Below are positions 1 to 7,778 of a stretch of 15,311 bases of DNA, piece by piece. The translations under genes and the position numbers were made by a program. The DNA comes from Magnetococcales bacterium (lineage in GTDB: Bacteria; Pseudomonadota; Magnetococcia; Magnetococcales; Magnetaquicoccaceae): NCBI GenBank assembly GCA_015229095.1, contig JADGCE010000057.1, forward strand, positions 1 to 15,311, in the 5' to 3' direction. The stretch's first letter is position 1. Every line of letters starts with the position of its first letter. The notes under the pieces were generated by a model. It was not told where the DNA came from. It made no database searches and was given only the letters and a program-made list of their open reading frames with translations.

Positions 1-29
1 AGTTGCTGGAGGTGCTGCCGGAACGGTGA
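1..29 (+). CDS. possible 3' end of an upstream gene (partial)
   Basis: Reading in the third frame gives LLEVLPER followed by TGA at 27-29. The codons (CTG, GAG, GTG, CTG, CCG, GAA, CGG) match the usage of the surrounding genes, so this could be the tail of a plus-strand gene converging on the glycosyltransferase. Only nine codons are visible and no function can be given. The other two plus frames are also open here, so the call is weak. Confidence 0.2.
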
Positions 30-64
30 GCGACCGTCGTCACAACACGGCACCCACGGCTGCT

Positions 65-2434
65 TCATGATGGAGATGGCCCCCTGCGGATGCTCTCCTG
101 GATGTCCGCCAGGATGCGTCTGGCAAAGTCTGCGTAGGTATTGCCGACGCAAATCTGCTGTGGCGGTGCCGGGGGTCTCTTTGTCAAGCAATCGAGCATT
201 TCCTGCTTGGTACGGTACCAAAGGCAGGAGTCGTCTCCGTGCGGCTTTTCCGCCAGAGGACGGCAATCGTAAACCACGGGAATGGCACCGCAGGCAGCCA
301 CCTCCAGCATGCGCTGGCTGTGCAAATCAAAGGGGTGGGGAACGAGGACATACTCTGCTTCGTTGTACGCCGCCGCCAACTGCGGACCGTTGGGCAAAAA
401 CCCTTTGTGAAAAGGCTTGACGATGTCGGCAATTTCCCCTGCACCCCAATCCGGCCCGTAAACTTCGACCTCTATCTCATTGGACAATTCACACAACCAA
501 CGCACCGAGTGTGTCTTGACGACATATCCCCAAATAAAACCGAGCATCTCTGCTCTGCTGAAACTGGACCCACGGACCAATTGTTCCAGCATGGTCTCCG
601 TCATGGGTTCGCCAGCCTCGAGCCGTGCTGTCATGGTCGCCACCAGATCTCTGTATTCACCGACCCGGCCCCTTTGGGAATAGGTCATGAATTCGCTGCT
701 GTTGCCGCGCCCTACAAAAATCAATTTTCTCCTTCTTTTCTGGGAAACCGTGCGGAAAACGCTGTCGTCATAACAGAAAAAACGGCGTTGGACCGTTTGG
801 GCGCCGGATCGACGCAACATGAACTCTGTGCCGGCATCCGCCGCATAGATCAGATCCCGCTCTCTCCAGGGAATGCTCTTTCCCCCCAGCAGAGGGGCGG
901 TATAATCAATCATCCAAACGACCCTGAATACATCAGGATGAATGGGTATCGTCTCACCAGCGCCGTCCGCACTGAAACGGAGGCCATTGACATCGACCAC
1001 CACGTTGGGTTTGAACGACAGATAGGCCGAAAGCGCTCCAAACAACGCCCAGGCGGGCGTCCCACCCACGGCACAGTGGTGCATGACCTCGCATCCCCTT
1101 ACCTGCTGTAGTCCTTTGGCCATATCCCTGGGTGTTCGCGTGGCCGTCAGGCGTCCGATTCCTTCCGGAAGAAAAATGCGCAGCGGATGGCCGGGTATAG
1201 CCGCTGGCTGCAGATCACGACACACAGATTGCATCAGAGAGCTCCCGGTCATTTGGGAGCGCACCACATCCTCCAGAGTCAGAAGCATCTGGGTGGCCAG
1301 CATGTGTTCTGCTTCCACACCGGGATCAAAATCAATATCCGTAAACAGCGGCAGGCAGGTGCGCAGAAAAAAATCGGCCATCGCACCTCTCTCTGCTGGC
1401 ACGCAAACCAGATGGGGGGGGGCGGTGGAGAGAAATGTTCCCGTGTAATAACGGAATACGACATCGGAATTGACACGTTGTGTCTGTTGGGCGTGGTCGG
1501 AGTTGGCTGCACGCAAGGCCCTTTCCGGGTTGAGATGGAAAACGGTCATATCCGGCATATCCTCTTGAGGTTTTCCTCGGTAATACCGGCCCATTCTTCG
1601 ATGATAGTTGGCGCGAGCTATATACCCGCAAGAAAAGTATACTTTTGCCAAATAATAATGCGCCTGCACACAGGCAGGGTTGTGTTTAAGCACCTCGCGC
1701 AACACCTGCGTGGCAGGGAACCATTTTTTTTGCTGCAAGAGGTCATCGCCCAAACTAAGCCACGCTTTCTCCAGCTGATGCATAGAGTCAACCGGATCGG
1801 GAGGGGTAACCAAAACGCGCACAAGCTCCATGATGGGGAAGCGACTTTGCCAATCCGCACTGGCCTGCTGCCACTGTTCCGGGAGCAGCAACGCATGAAA
1901 CAGCTCGTTGCCGATGGCCATGGATTCCTCCTTCCGCTCCACGTTTGCCAATCGACGCCAGTGCGGGGCCGCTGCACCGAGAATCTCCACCGCCCGTGCA
2001 ACGAGGTGGTACCCGGCAGCGACACGCCCTGAAGGTGTTGGCAGAAGGTTGAGCAGGGCATGGATGGCCAGTCGTACAACCCAGTTGTAAAACGTCGCCT
2101 GTTGCTCCTCAGGCATCGCATCCACAGCACGCCGCAACACCACCACACCTTGCCGCTCCTCCTCTGCCGGCTTGCCGTGCAGAAGTCCACCGATACTGAG
2201 GGCAAGGTCCATGGCAGGTGTCGAGAAAGGAAGCACCTGTTTGAGCGTGCGGGCCACACAGTAGGCAGCAGACAGGCGCGACTTGATAAGCAGATGTGGA
2301 ACCGTATTGATCACCTCATTCACATCATGCTGCCCTATGAGCGGTCTGATTTTTTGAGTGAACAAACCCAACGACTGGTCGGAAATGGTGCTCTCCGTGT
2401 CGAGTCGCAATACATGATCCAGAAAACTTTCCAT
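65..2434 (-). CDS. TPR-containing CgeB-like glycosyltransferase
   Basis: A 789-residue protein. The N-terminal half is helical with TPR-like helices around residues 225-290 (LQQKKWFPATQVLREVL, AHYYLAKVYFSCGYIARA). The C-terminal half resembles CgeB/spore-maturation-type glycosyltransferases: a VVWMIDY segment and IYAADAG near the middle, KLIFVGRGN opening the second Rossmann half, and RMLEVAACGAIPVVYD near residue 700, the conserved RxxEvaACGa motif of group 1 transferases. It probably transfers a sugar from a nucleotide donor in the cytoplasm to a glycan or protein; substrate unknown. I chose the ATG at 2434, preceded by GGGAAAAGAG; a TTG nine codons upstream at 2461 is in frame but has no ribosome site. 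The gene is divergent from the sigma-factor gene. It contains a run of nine C on its coding strand (1414-1422) ahead of the transferase motifs. Confidence 0.82.
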   Translation of the reverse strand: MESFLDHVLRLDTESTISDQSLGLFTQKIRPLIGQHDVNEVINTVPHLLIKSRLSAAYCVARTLKQVLPFSTPAMDLALSIGGLLHGKPAEEERQGVVVLRRAVDAMPEEQQATFYNWVVRLAIHALLNLLPTPSGRVAAGYHLVARAVEILGAAAPHWRRLANVERKEESMAIGNELFHALLLPEQWQQASADWQSRFPIMELVRVLVTPPDPVDSMHQLEKAWLSLGDDLLQQKKWFPATQVLREVLKHNPACVQAHYYLAKVYFSCGYIARANYHRRMGRYYRGKPQEDMPDMTVFHLNPERALRAANSDHAQQTQRVNSDVVFRYYTGTFLSTAPPHLVCVPAERGAMADFFLRTCLPLFTDIDFDPGVEAEHMLATQMLLTLEDVVRSQMTGSSLMQSVCRDLQPAAIPGHPLRIFLPEGIGRLTATRTPRDMAKGLQQVRGCEVMHHCAVGGTPAWALFGALSAYLSFKPNVVVDVNGLRFSADGAGETIPIHPDVFRVVWMIDYTAPLLGGKSIPWRERDLIYAADAGTEFMLRRSGAQTVQRRFFCYDDSVFRTVSQKRRRKLIFVGRGNSSEFMTYSQRGRVGEYRDLVATMTARLEAGEPMTETMLEQLVRGSSFSRAEMLGFIWGYVVKTHSVRWLCELSNEIEVEVYGPDWGAGEIADIVKPFHKGFLPNGPQLAAAYNEAEYVLVPHPFDLHSQRMLEVAACGAIPVVYDCRPLAEKPHGDDSCLWYRTKQEMLDCLTKRPPAPPQQICVGNTYADFARRILADIQESIRRGPSPS

Positions 2435-2630
2435 CACTCTTTTCCCAATAGCCCAATGCAACGAAGTCTACAAACAGTGCGACAACAATGCCAGCGACGC
2501 CTGGGGCACGTGCACGGGCCCCGGTCTGGTTGGAAAACTGCTGAACCTTCCTTTTTTGCTGCTCCTTGGCTAGACTGCGGCTTTGCTGGTATGGTGACTC
2601 CCGCTGGTTTTGTTTGGAGGGGCAGAGGAC
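2435..2630. promoter_or_regulatory. divergent intergenic region between glycosyltransferase and sigma factor
   Basis: This 196-bp gap separates two divergent genes, so promoters in both directions are expected here. I see no convincing -35/-10 pair and no operator-like palindrome. The only clear element is the ribosome binding site at 2616-2622 for the sigma gene. Function is inferred from gene orientation alone. Confidence 0.35.
2616..2622 (+). promoter_or_regulatory. ribosome binding site that sets the sigma-factor start
   Basis: GGAGGGG lies 8 nt upstream of the GTG at 2631. The in-frame TTG at 2610 lies upstream of this site and has no Shine-Dalgarno of its own, so the GTG is the better start. 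Confidence 0.6.
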
Positions 2631-3506
2631 GTGACACAGGCTGTCGTCGATTTTCGGGCACTTTTTCTGCAACAGTGGCAACGTTTGGAACATCTTGCCC
2701 TGCGGCGTTTTGTCGACGCCAACGTAGCGGACCAAGCCATGCTCTTTACCCAGGAGGCGATGGCCAGGAACGACTGGAGCGCACTGCGGGCCTATGAAGG
2801 GCGTTCCGAGGCCTCCTTTGCCACTTTTTTCAGCCAGATTGCCTGGCGCATGTTGGAAGATTTCGCCCGCGCCCGCTTCGGACGTCATCATACGCCCCGA
2901 TGGGTGACAGAACAAGGCCCCCTGTTGACCGAAGTGTACCGTCTGCTCTGTCTGGAGCGGTTACCCGCCCACCATGTCCTGGAATATTTGCGCAGTGCAG
3001 CACCCGGGGAACGTCCCGACAGCCTCCTCTGGGCCGCCATCAACACCATTCTGAAAAAGGCCACCGAGTGTGGCAAAGCCGCCGTTGTGGAGGTCAGCAC
3101 GGACAATGAACAGCTGGATCTCCTGGCAGAGCCCGACCAAAGCCAGCATCGACTCTCCCCGGAAAGCCTGAAAATGCTGCAGCAGAGGGAGGAAATTTTG
3201 AGCGTTGTCCACCGCTTTTTGACCCAGGAGGAGGGGGAGGGGGCAGCGGGTGGAGGGGTTGGACGGGTCGTGCTGGAAAAAATCCGCCGTCTCCTCAAGC
3301 TGAGCAGTGAGGAGCGCCTGCTGCTGAAGTTGTTGTACCAGGATGGTCTGACGGTGGAGGCCAGCGCACGCCTGCTGGGACTGAATGGCAACCAGATTTA
3401 TGGTCGACAAAGACGCCTTTTGGCCCGCATTCGGAGTGCCATGGCAGAGGCCGGGCTGACGGAACTGCTGCATGCCCTGCTCGATGCGGAGGAGACAACG
3501 GCGTAA
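2631..3506 (+). CDS. ECF-like RNA polymerase sigma factor
   Basis: A 291-residue protein starting at GTG. Residues about 8-85 look like sigma region 2: helices with ADQAMLFTQEAM, then LRAYEGRSEASFATFFSQIA and DFARARFGR, the pattern of the core-binding and -10 recognition helices. Residues about 225-272 form a region 4-like helix-turn-helix (SSEERLLLKLLYQDGLTVEASARLLGL, then QIYGRQRRLLARIRSAM). Classical ECF factors are about 180-200 residues; this one has a linker of roughly 140 residues between the two domains, with a glycine- and glutamate-rich stretch. It should direct polymerase to its own regulon. The next gene encodes a likely membrane anti-sigma factor and the third an exported protease, suggesting one regulatory unit. 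The subfamily is not known to me. Confidence 0.78.
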   Translation: MTQAVVDFRALFLQQWQRLEHLALRRFVDANVADQAMLFTQEAMARNDWSALRAYEGRSEASFATFFSQIAWRMLEDFARARFGRHHTPRWVTEQGPLLTEVYRLLCLERLPAHHVLEYLRSAAPGERPDSLLWAAINTILKKATECGKAAVVEVSTDNEQLDLLAEPDQSQHRLSPESLKMLQQREEILSVVHRFLTQEEGEGAAGGGVGRVVLEKIRRLLKLSSEERLLLKLLYQDGLTVEASARLLGLNGNQIYGRQRRLLARIRSAMAEAGLTELLHALLDAEETTA

Positions 3507-3618
3507 AAAGGGACGACGTGGGGACGGTGGGTTGCCGTCTATGCAATCAGGAAACCCTCCTGGTCTGCGTCAGGGGCGGTGAAACGATACTCTAACCGGG
3601 AGAGCCCAGGGTGGTGCG

Positions 3619-4500
3619 ATGAACGATCAAGCAGAGAGAGCGGTGGCACAGGAAAAACCGCCGCAGCAACTGGCCCTGCTGCTGGCATTGGCGGCAGGAG
3701 AGGCCTCATCGACGGGAGAGTGTCCTGGGCCGGAAGAGCTGGCCGCCCTGTTGGAGGGAAGTTTTCCTGCGGGGCGGCGTACCGCTCTGCTGGACCATCT
3801 GGATCGCTGCACGGCCTGCTATCAGGCCTGGTTGGTGGGTGCTGCCCTGCGACCTGCCCAAACAACGCGCGGCACCCTGCTCTTTTTGCGCCGTCTCCCC
3901 TATGGATCGGCTCTGGGTGGCTTGGCCCTGGCCGCCAGTCTGCTGCTGATGGTGGTGGGTTGGAACCCCTTCGCCCCCGATCTGCCTGCCCTGCTCCAGG
4001 TGGCCTATCAAACCGCCGCCCGGCAGCCGCTTGCCCGGGCAGAGAGCCTTCCCCTCCTGCTGGGCACCACCAGGGAGTCCGCCCTGGGCTTTGCCAACAC
4101 GGATCGGGCAGCCCCCATCCGGCAGGCCTTTGCAGAGGGCGCGCGCATGGGTTGGGAGAGCCTGCAAGGGCATACTCAGCCCCCCTCCCAGCCCCCGGCA
4201 GGCAACGAGGCGATCTATCATCATCTGGGCCGCTGGAGCGTGCTATTGCAAAGCCTGTGTCAAACAGTGCCGCCCCCCCCCGTTGATCTTTTGCGGCAAC
4301 AGGCAGAAATCGGCCAGCGCATGGTGGTCGGGTTGACCAAGAGGTCTGCCGCAGGAGAGGCGGAGGCGCGCATCCCCCTGCAAGAGGTGGAGTCCATCAA
4401 CCAGCTTCTCCATACCCCGGCTTCCCCCGAACCGGCCCATCGCCTCTGTCGGCAGATCCAAAAATCCTGTACCACCCTTTCGGAGGCCCTGTTGCTGTGA
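3619..4500 (+). CDS. zinc-finger transmembrane protein, probable anti-sigma factor
   Basis: A 293-residue protein. The N-terminus carries C35-PGPEELAALLEG followed by H60-LDR-C64-TA-C67, the Hx3Cx2C signature of zinc-finger anti-sigma (ZAS/zf-HC2) domains. A hydrophobic stretch at about 97-115 (SALGGLALAASLLLMVVGW) is a single membrane segment, leaving about 180 residues outside the cytoplasm. It probably holds the upstream sigma factor at the inner membrane until a signal releases it. The extracytoplasmic part matches no family I know. The gene starts 112 nt after the sigma gene and its TGA overlaps the GTG of the protease gene (GTGA, 4497-4500), so those two are likely translationally coupled. 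A run of nine C (4273-4281) lies in the coding sequence. The pairing is inferred from motif and position. Confidence 0.72.
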   Translation: MNDQAERAVAQEKPPQQLALLLALAAGEASSTGECPGPEELAALLEGSFPAGRRTALLDHLDRCTACYQAWLVGAALRPAQTTRGTLLFLRRLPYGSALGGLALAASLLLMVVGWNPFAPDLPALLQVAYQTAARQPLARAESLPLLLGTTRESALGFANTDRAAPIRQAFAEGARMGWESLQGHTQPPSQPPAGNEAIYHHLGRWSVLLQSLCQTVPPPPVDLLRQQAEIGQRMVVGLTKRSAAGEAEARIPLQEVESINQLLHTPASPEPAHRLCRQIQKSCTTLSEALLL

Positions 4501-6326
4501 ATATTGCCCGCATTGGGGGGGTGTGTCTGCTCCTGCTCTGGGTCATGCCCTTCTGTACGACCCCCGTTCGTGCCGAAGGGAGCAACCTGAACCATGTTGC
4601 CACACTGTTGACCAAAAAATATGGCGTGTTGGAAGCAGCCGGCAATCCACAAGTGGCCCGCGTGCAACAGATTTTTGAGCGGGTGCAGAGCGTGGCGGAC
4701 AAGCGCGGCAATCGGCTGCCCCAGTTCAGCGTGGTGGATGCACCAGAGCATCCCTGGGCCATTGCCCTTCCGGATGGCCATATTCTCCTCTCTTCGGGGG
4801 CCATCCAACTCTGCTATCACCAGGTGACACCGGCGGAGGGAGATAGCCGTGTGGCCTTTGTGCTCGGCCATGAGTTGGCCCATTTGGCAAAAAATGATTT
4901 TTGGGATCCCCATATCTACCTGGCCATGGCAGGAGAGGGAGAGGCAGGCAGGAAGGGCCCGCCGGAAGAGCCCAAAAGCACGGCAGCGGAGCGCAGTCAG
5001 CGACGTGCGCTGGCGTGGCACCGGGAGAGCGAGGCCGATGATATGGGTTTTTTATACGCGGGCATCGCCGGATATCCGGTGCATACCCTTCTGGGTCGCG
5101 CCGACGAGCCCCATGACAATTTTTTTTCCCTCTGGAGTGAGCCGTTGCAGGGGGTGTCGGCCCTGCATGAGCTGCATCCGCCCCCTCTGGAGCGGGAGGC
5201 CTTTTTGCGCCGCCGCCTGGAACGGTTGACGGAAGCGTTGCCCTTTTTTCGTTGGGGGGTGCGACTGGCCCATGGGGGCAGGTGTGACCAGGCGACTGTC
5301 CTCTTTCGCCATTTTTTGCATATTTTTCCCGCCCGTGAGGTGTACAACAATCTGGGAGCCTGTCATTTGCAGCAGGTTCGGCGGCAACAAACGAAAGAGT
5401 TGCCTCCCTATTGGCTGCCTCTGTTTTTTGATGCGGAAAGTCGGGCGGCCCCGTTGCGCCGCAGCGGTTCCCCCACCGAACGCCTGGAGGAGGTGGCCCA
5501 ACCATCCGTTCTGCCGGAGCAGAGAGGCCATCTTCTGGAACAGGCGGTGGAATATTTGCAACAGGCCGTGGAGGCGGATGCTGCCTATCTGCCCGCCCGC
5601 TTGAATCTGGCCACGGCCTATTTTTATCAGGGAGAGTTGTTGAAGGCCCGCGCCGCCCTGGAGGAGGCATTGCCCCTGGCTCCGCACAATCGGGAAGTGG
5701 CCGGCTGGCACGCCCTGCTTCTCTATCTGGACAGTCAGGCCCATGGTTTGGGGGAGGCGGCCCTCTCCCAGTGGACCCCTCTGATCAAGGGGGGGGATGC
5801 GCCGCTCTCTGTGCTGTTCAACCACGCCCTGTTGCTGGAAAAGAGGGGGAAAAAGGCCAAAAACAGCTGGACACGTCTTGCCTCCCGCCAAAACCTGCTG
5901 CCTGCCCCCCATGCGCAAGTTGCCTGTCGTGCGGCCAGGCTGGCCTGTTCCAAGGGAAAGTCTGCCAAGCCCTTTCCCTGGGTGGTGCCGGTGCAACCTG
6001 GGGCGGATATGGACACGCTGGCGCGGGACAAACGGTTGACCGACTGGCAGCATACCCCTCTGGGCTGGTTGCAGGACAAGCAGCCCGCAACCCTCTATCG
6101 GCGGGGGGAGGAGGTGGAGCTATTGGATGTGGATGGCACCGTGGCCATGGTCGTGCTGCGGGGACAAAAGCTGGGCACGCGCCAGACGCTCCAGAAAAAA
6201 GCGGGCGCACCTGACCTTGTTCAAGCACTGGCCGAAGGCGAGGTTTGGCATTATACCTCCGGTTGGGCGGTTTTGCTCCGGGACGGGCTGGTGCGGGAGG
6301 CATGGCTCTCCCAATCGAAACCATGA
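4497..6326 (+). CDS. exported M48-family metalloprotease with TPRs
   Basis: A 609-residue protein with a signal peptide (hydrophobic LLLLWVM core, likely cut after VRA near residue 26). The zinc site is H125-E-L-A-H129 with ESEAD at 177-181 giving the ExxxD third ligand, as in M48 peptidases such as BepA, LoiP and Oma1. Residues about 350-415 form TPR helices (LEQAVEYLQQAVEADAAY, LPARLNLATAYFYQGELLKA, LEEALPLAPHN), so the order of peptidase then TPR is BepA-like, but the protein is longer than BepA (about 490). The last 100 residues (LGTRQTLQKKAGAPD, GEVWHY) faintly recall BamE/SmpA-type folds. It should act in the periplasm on envelope proteins. GTG start overlaps the anti-sigma stop; GGAGG at 4482-4486 is the ribosome site. 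It could be the regulon's output or could cut the anti-sigma factor; the sequence does not decide. Confidence 0.85.
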   Translation: MNIARIGGVCLLLLWVMPFCTTPVRAEGSNLNHVATLLTKKYGVLEAAGNPQVARVQQIFERVQSVADKRGNRLPQFSVVDAPEHPWAIALPDGHILLSSGAIQLCYHQVTPAEGDSRVAFVLGHELAHLAKNDFWDPHIYLAMAGEGEAGRKGPPEEPKSTAAERSQRRALAWHRESEADDMGFLYAGIAGYPVHTLLGRADEPHDNFFSLWSEPLQGVSALHELHPPPLEREAFLRRRLERLTEALPFFRWGVRLAHGGRCDQATVLFRHFLHIFPAREVYNNLGACHLQQVRRQQTKELPPYWLPLFFDAESRAAPLRRSGSPTERLEEVAQPSVLPEQRGHLLEQAVEYLQQAVEADAAYLPARLNLATAYFYQGELLKARAALEEALPLAPHNREVAGWHALLLYLDSQAHGLGEAALSQWTPLIKGGDAPLSVLFNHALLLEKRGKKAKNSWTRLASRQNLLPAPHAQVACRAARLACSKGKSAKPFPWVVPVQPGADMDTLARDKRLTDWQHTPLGWLQDKQPATLYRRGEEVELLDVDGTVAMVVLRGQKLGTRQTLQKKAGAPDLVQALAEGEVWHYTSGWAVLLRDGLVREAWLSQSKP

Positions 6327-6353
6327 GCCCAGCAACCCCCAGGGTGCCCTCTG

Positions 6354-6731
6354 CTAGTCGTTCATGGCCTGGATGAGCGCCTGTTGGGCGGCACTCATCT
6401 CCGCTTCGGCATCCTGGAGGAGTGCGGTGGCCCTCTCCAACTCTTTTTGAGCATCTTTCAACCGCTTTTGCGCATAGACTGCCTTGGTGATGGCCTGTCC
6501 CACATCGGACCACGCCACCCAGGAGAGCACCCGTTTGACATCGGCGGCATTGTCACTGATGATCCACTTGGCCTTGCCGGATAAAATGGCGAGGCGATGT
6601 TTGCAGAGCGTCTCCCGACCACCGTGCTCGCAGGTGCAGTGGGCGGAGATGTTTTTGTCATCCTTGTGGATGGAGACGGTATAGTGCGGGGTGTCACTGG
6701 ATGTTTGTACCCGAAAATGCAGCTCTTTCAT
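6354..6731 (-). CDS. small SWIM-type zinc-finger protein with C-terminal coiled coil
   Basis: A 125-residue protein. The segment HCTCEHGGRETLCKH is a SWIM zinc finger (CxC, short spacer, CxH), a fold that binds DNA or proteins and is usually found fused to SNF2 helicases, MuDR transposases or Sws1-type proteins. Here it stands alone. The second half is a charged heptad-like helix (KRLKDAQKELERATALLQ, AEAEMSAAQQAL) that probably forms a coiled coil and mediates oligomerisation. It lies 6 nt downstream of the PHP gene on the same strand, so the two are almost certainly co-transcribed. It converges on the M48 gene with only 27 bp between. Function is unknown beyond a probable zinc-dependent binding role. 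Confidence 0.72.
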   Translation of the reverse strand: MKELHFRVQTSSDTPHYTVSIHKDDKNISAHCTCEHGGRETLCKHRLAILSGKAKWIISDNAADVKRVLSWVAWSDVGQAITKAVYAQKRLKDAQKELERATALLQDAEAEMSAAQQALIQAMND

Positions 6732-6737
6732 GATGCT

Positions 6738-7508
6738 CTACTCTTTGGTCGCGTAAATGGTGGTACAGTTCAGGCGGTTTTTGCGCTGCAGCTTGCTCAA
6801 CTCATGACAGGCCCAGCCCAGCTCTTCCAGATGGTGGGCGTTGGAACCGGGAGAGATCAGGGCGTGGTGGCGGCGGCAAATCTCCAGGTAGGGGGCGATG
6901 GGCTCTTGATAGGCCGGGTTGAGTTCGATGGCAATGCCGTTGCTGGTGGCCTTGCGAACCACCTCTTCAAACAGGGTGAGGGGAAACGGGGTGGCATGTT
7001 TCTGACAAACCCCGCCGGGATGGGCGATGGCATCCACCAGGGGATTTTCTGCCAGGGCCATCAGGCCATTGAATTCCAGTTCGATCGCCTTATCCGGAGG
7101 CAACGAGCCCATGGTCCAGCCATATCCGGGATAGGCGTGGACGGCCCCCAGAATAAATTCAGCCTTGTCGGCCATCGAAGTTTCCAGAAGCAACCCACCC
7201 TTGAAGTCGACGATGGGCACCTCCAGACCAAATAAAATTTCCATGCCCTCCTGACCCTGCTGGCGCAGCTGCATGGCCTCCTGCCAATATCGCTCGAACC
7301 AGCCGGCACCGTCGGTCAATTCGGGTTCGGTGTGCTCGGTAAACACCATGCGGGTGATGCCGAGACTGCGGGCATGCTCCACCAGAGCGGCCAGGGTGGA
7401 AGAGCCGTCGGAAAAAAGCGAGTGGACGTGATATTCCCAGCGGGGAAACGGCTGGTTTTCCAGATCATCCGCAGCAAAAAAAGGTATTTTCGGGCGTCGT
7501 CGCTGCAT
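6738..7508 (-). CDS. PHP-domain phosphoesterase family protein
   Basis: A 256-residue protein with the ordered PHP metal motifs: H27-V-H29 with D34, E58-H59 (FTEH), E96 (GLEVP), H124 (GAVHAYPG), H163 (AIAHPGG) and a closing GS-N223-A-H225. PHP proteins are metal-dependent phosphatases or nucleases (histidinol phosphatase, YcdX, polymerase exonuclease domains). The last motif normally reads D-x-H; here Asn replaces Asp (codon AAC), which may change metal content or activity. Its substrate cannot be told from sequence, and there are no his genes nearby. I chose the ATG at 7508, behind GGGAGG 11 nt upstream; an in-frame ATG at 7631 would add 41 residues of atypical, cysteine-rich sequence with no ribosome site. 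First gene of a two-gene unit with the SWIM protein. Confidence 0.8.
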   Translation of the reverse strand: MQRRRPKIPFFAADDLENQPFPRWEYHVHSLFSDGSSTLAALVEHARSLGITRMVFTEHTEPELTDGAGWFERYWQEAMQLRQQGQEGMEILFGLEVPIVDFKGGLLLETSMADKAEFILGAVHAYPGYGWTMGSLPPDKAIELEFNGLMALAENPLVDAIAHPGGVCQKHATPFPLTLFEEVVRKATSNGIAIELNPAYQEPIAPYLEICRRHHALISPGSNAHHLEELGWACHELSKLQRKNRLNCTTIYATKE

Positions 7509-7778
7509 GGGCTGACATACCTCCCAGAAGGAATGATATTCGGGGCACAACGGGCATACTAGCAGAAAAAAGAGACGCAAAAAAGCTTTTCTCCCTGCAT
7601 GTGCCGGCGACAGACCGCCGGGAGGCTCCATAATATTGCGGTCACCATTTTTTGCCTGTTATCCATCAAGACTTGTTCTTGGGGGGTGAATTGTGTCTGA
7701 ATAGGGGTTTGGCCTCCCGGCCCGGTCTGCGCGAGGGGGCCATGAACCATCCACACACAGAACAGGAAAGGAACGAAG
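7509..7778. promoter_or_regulatory. divergent intergenic region between PHP gene and lsrF-like gene
   Basis: A 270-bp gap between divergent genes that should hold promoters for both. A G-U-containing 7-bp stem pairs 7711-7717 with 7735-7741 in the leader of the plus-strand gene, but no T-run follows it and I cannot call it a riboswitch or attenuator. AGGAAAGGA ahead of the ATG at 7779 is the ribosome site. No convincing sigma-70 promoter was found by eye. Confidence 0.35.

Noticed and set aside
239..1111. Plus-strand ORF opposite the glycosyltransferase
   Set aside because: Shadow of the conserved minus-strand reading; no recognisable motif or ribosome site.
2542..2574. Possible ECF-type promoter (TGAACCT and CTAG) upstream of the sigma gene
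   Set aside because: The spacing is about 20 nt, too long for ECF promoters, and the -35 match is poor.
7509..7631. N-terminal 41-residue extension of the PHP protein
   Set aside because: No ribosome site before the ATG at 7631, atypical composition, and a GGGAGG site favours the ATG at 7508.
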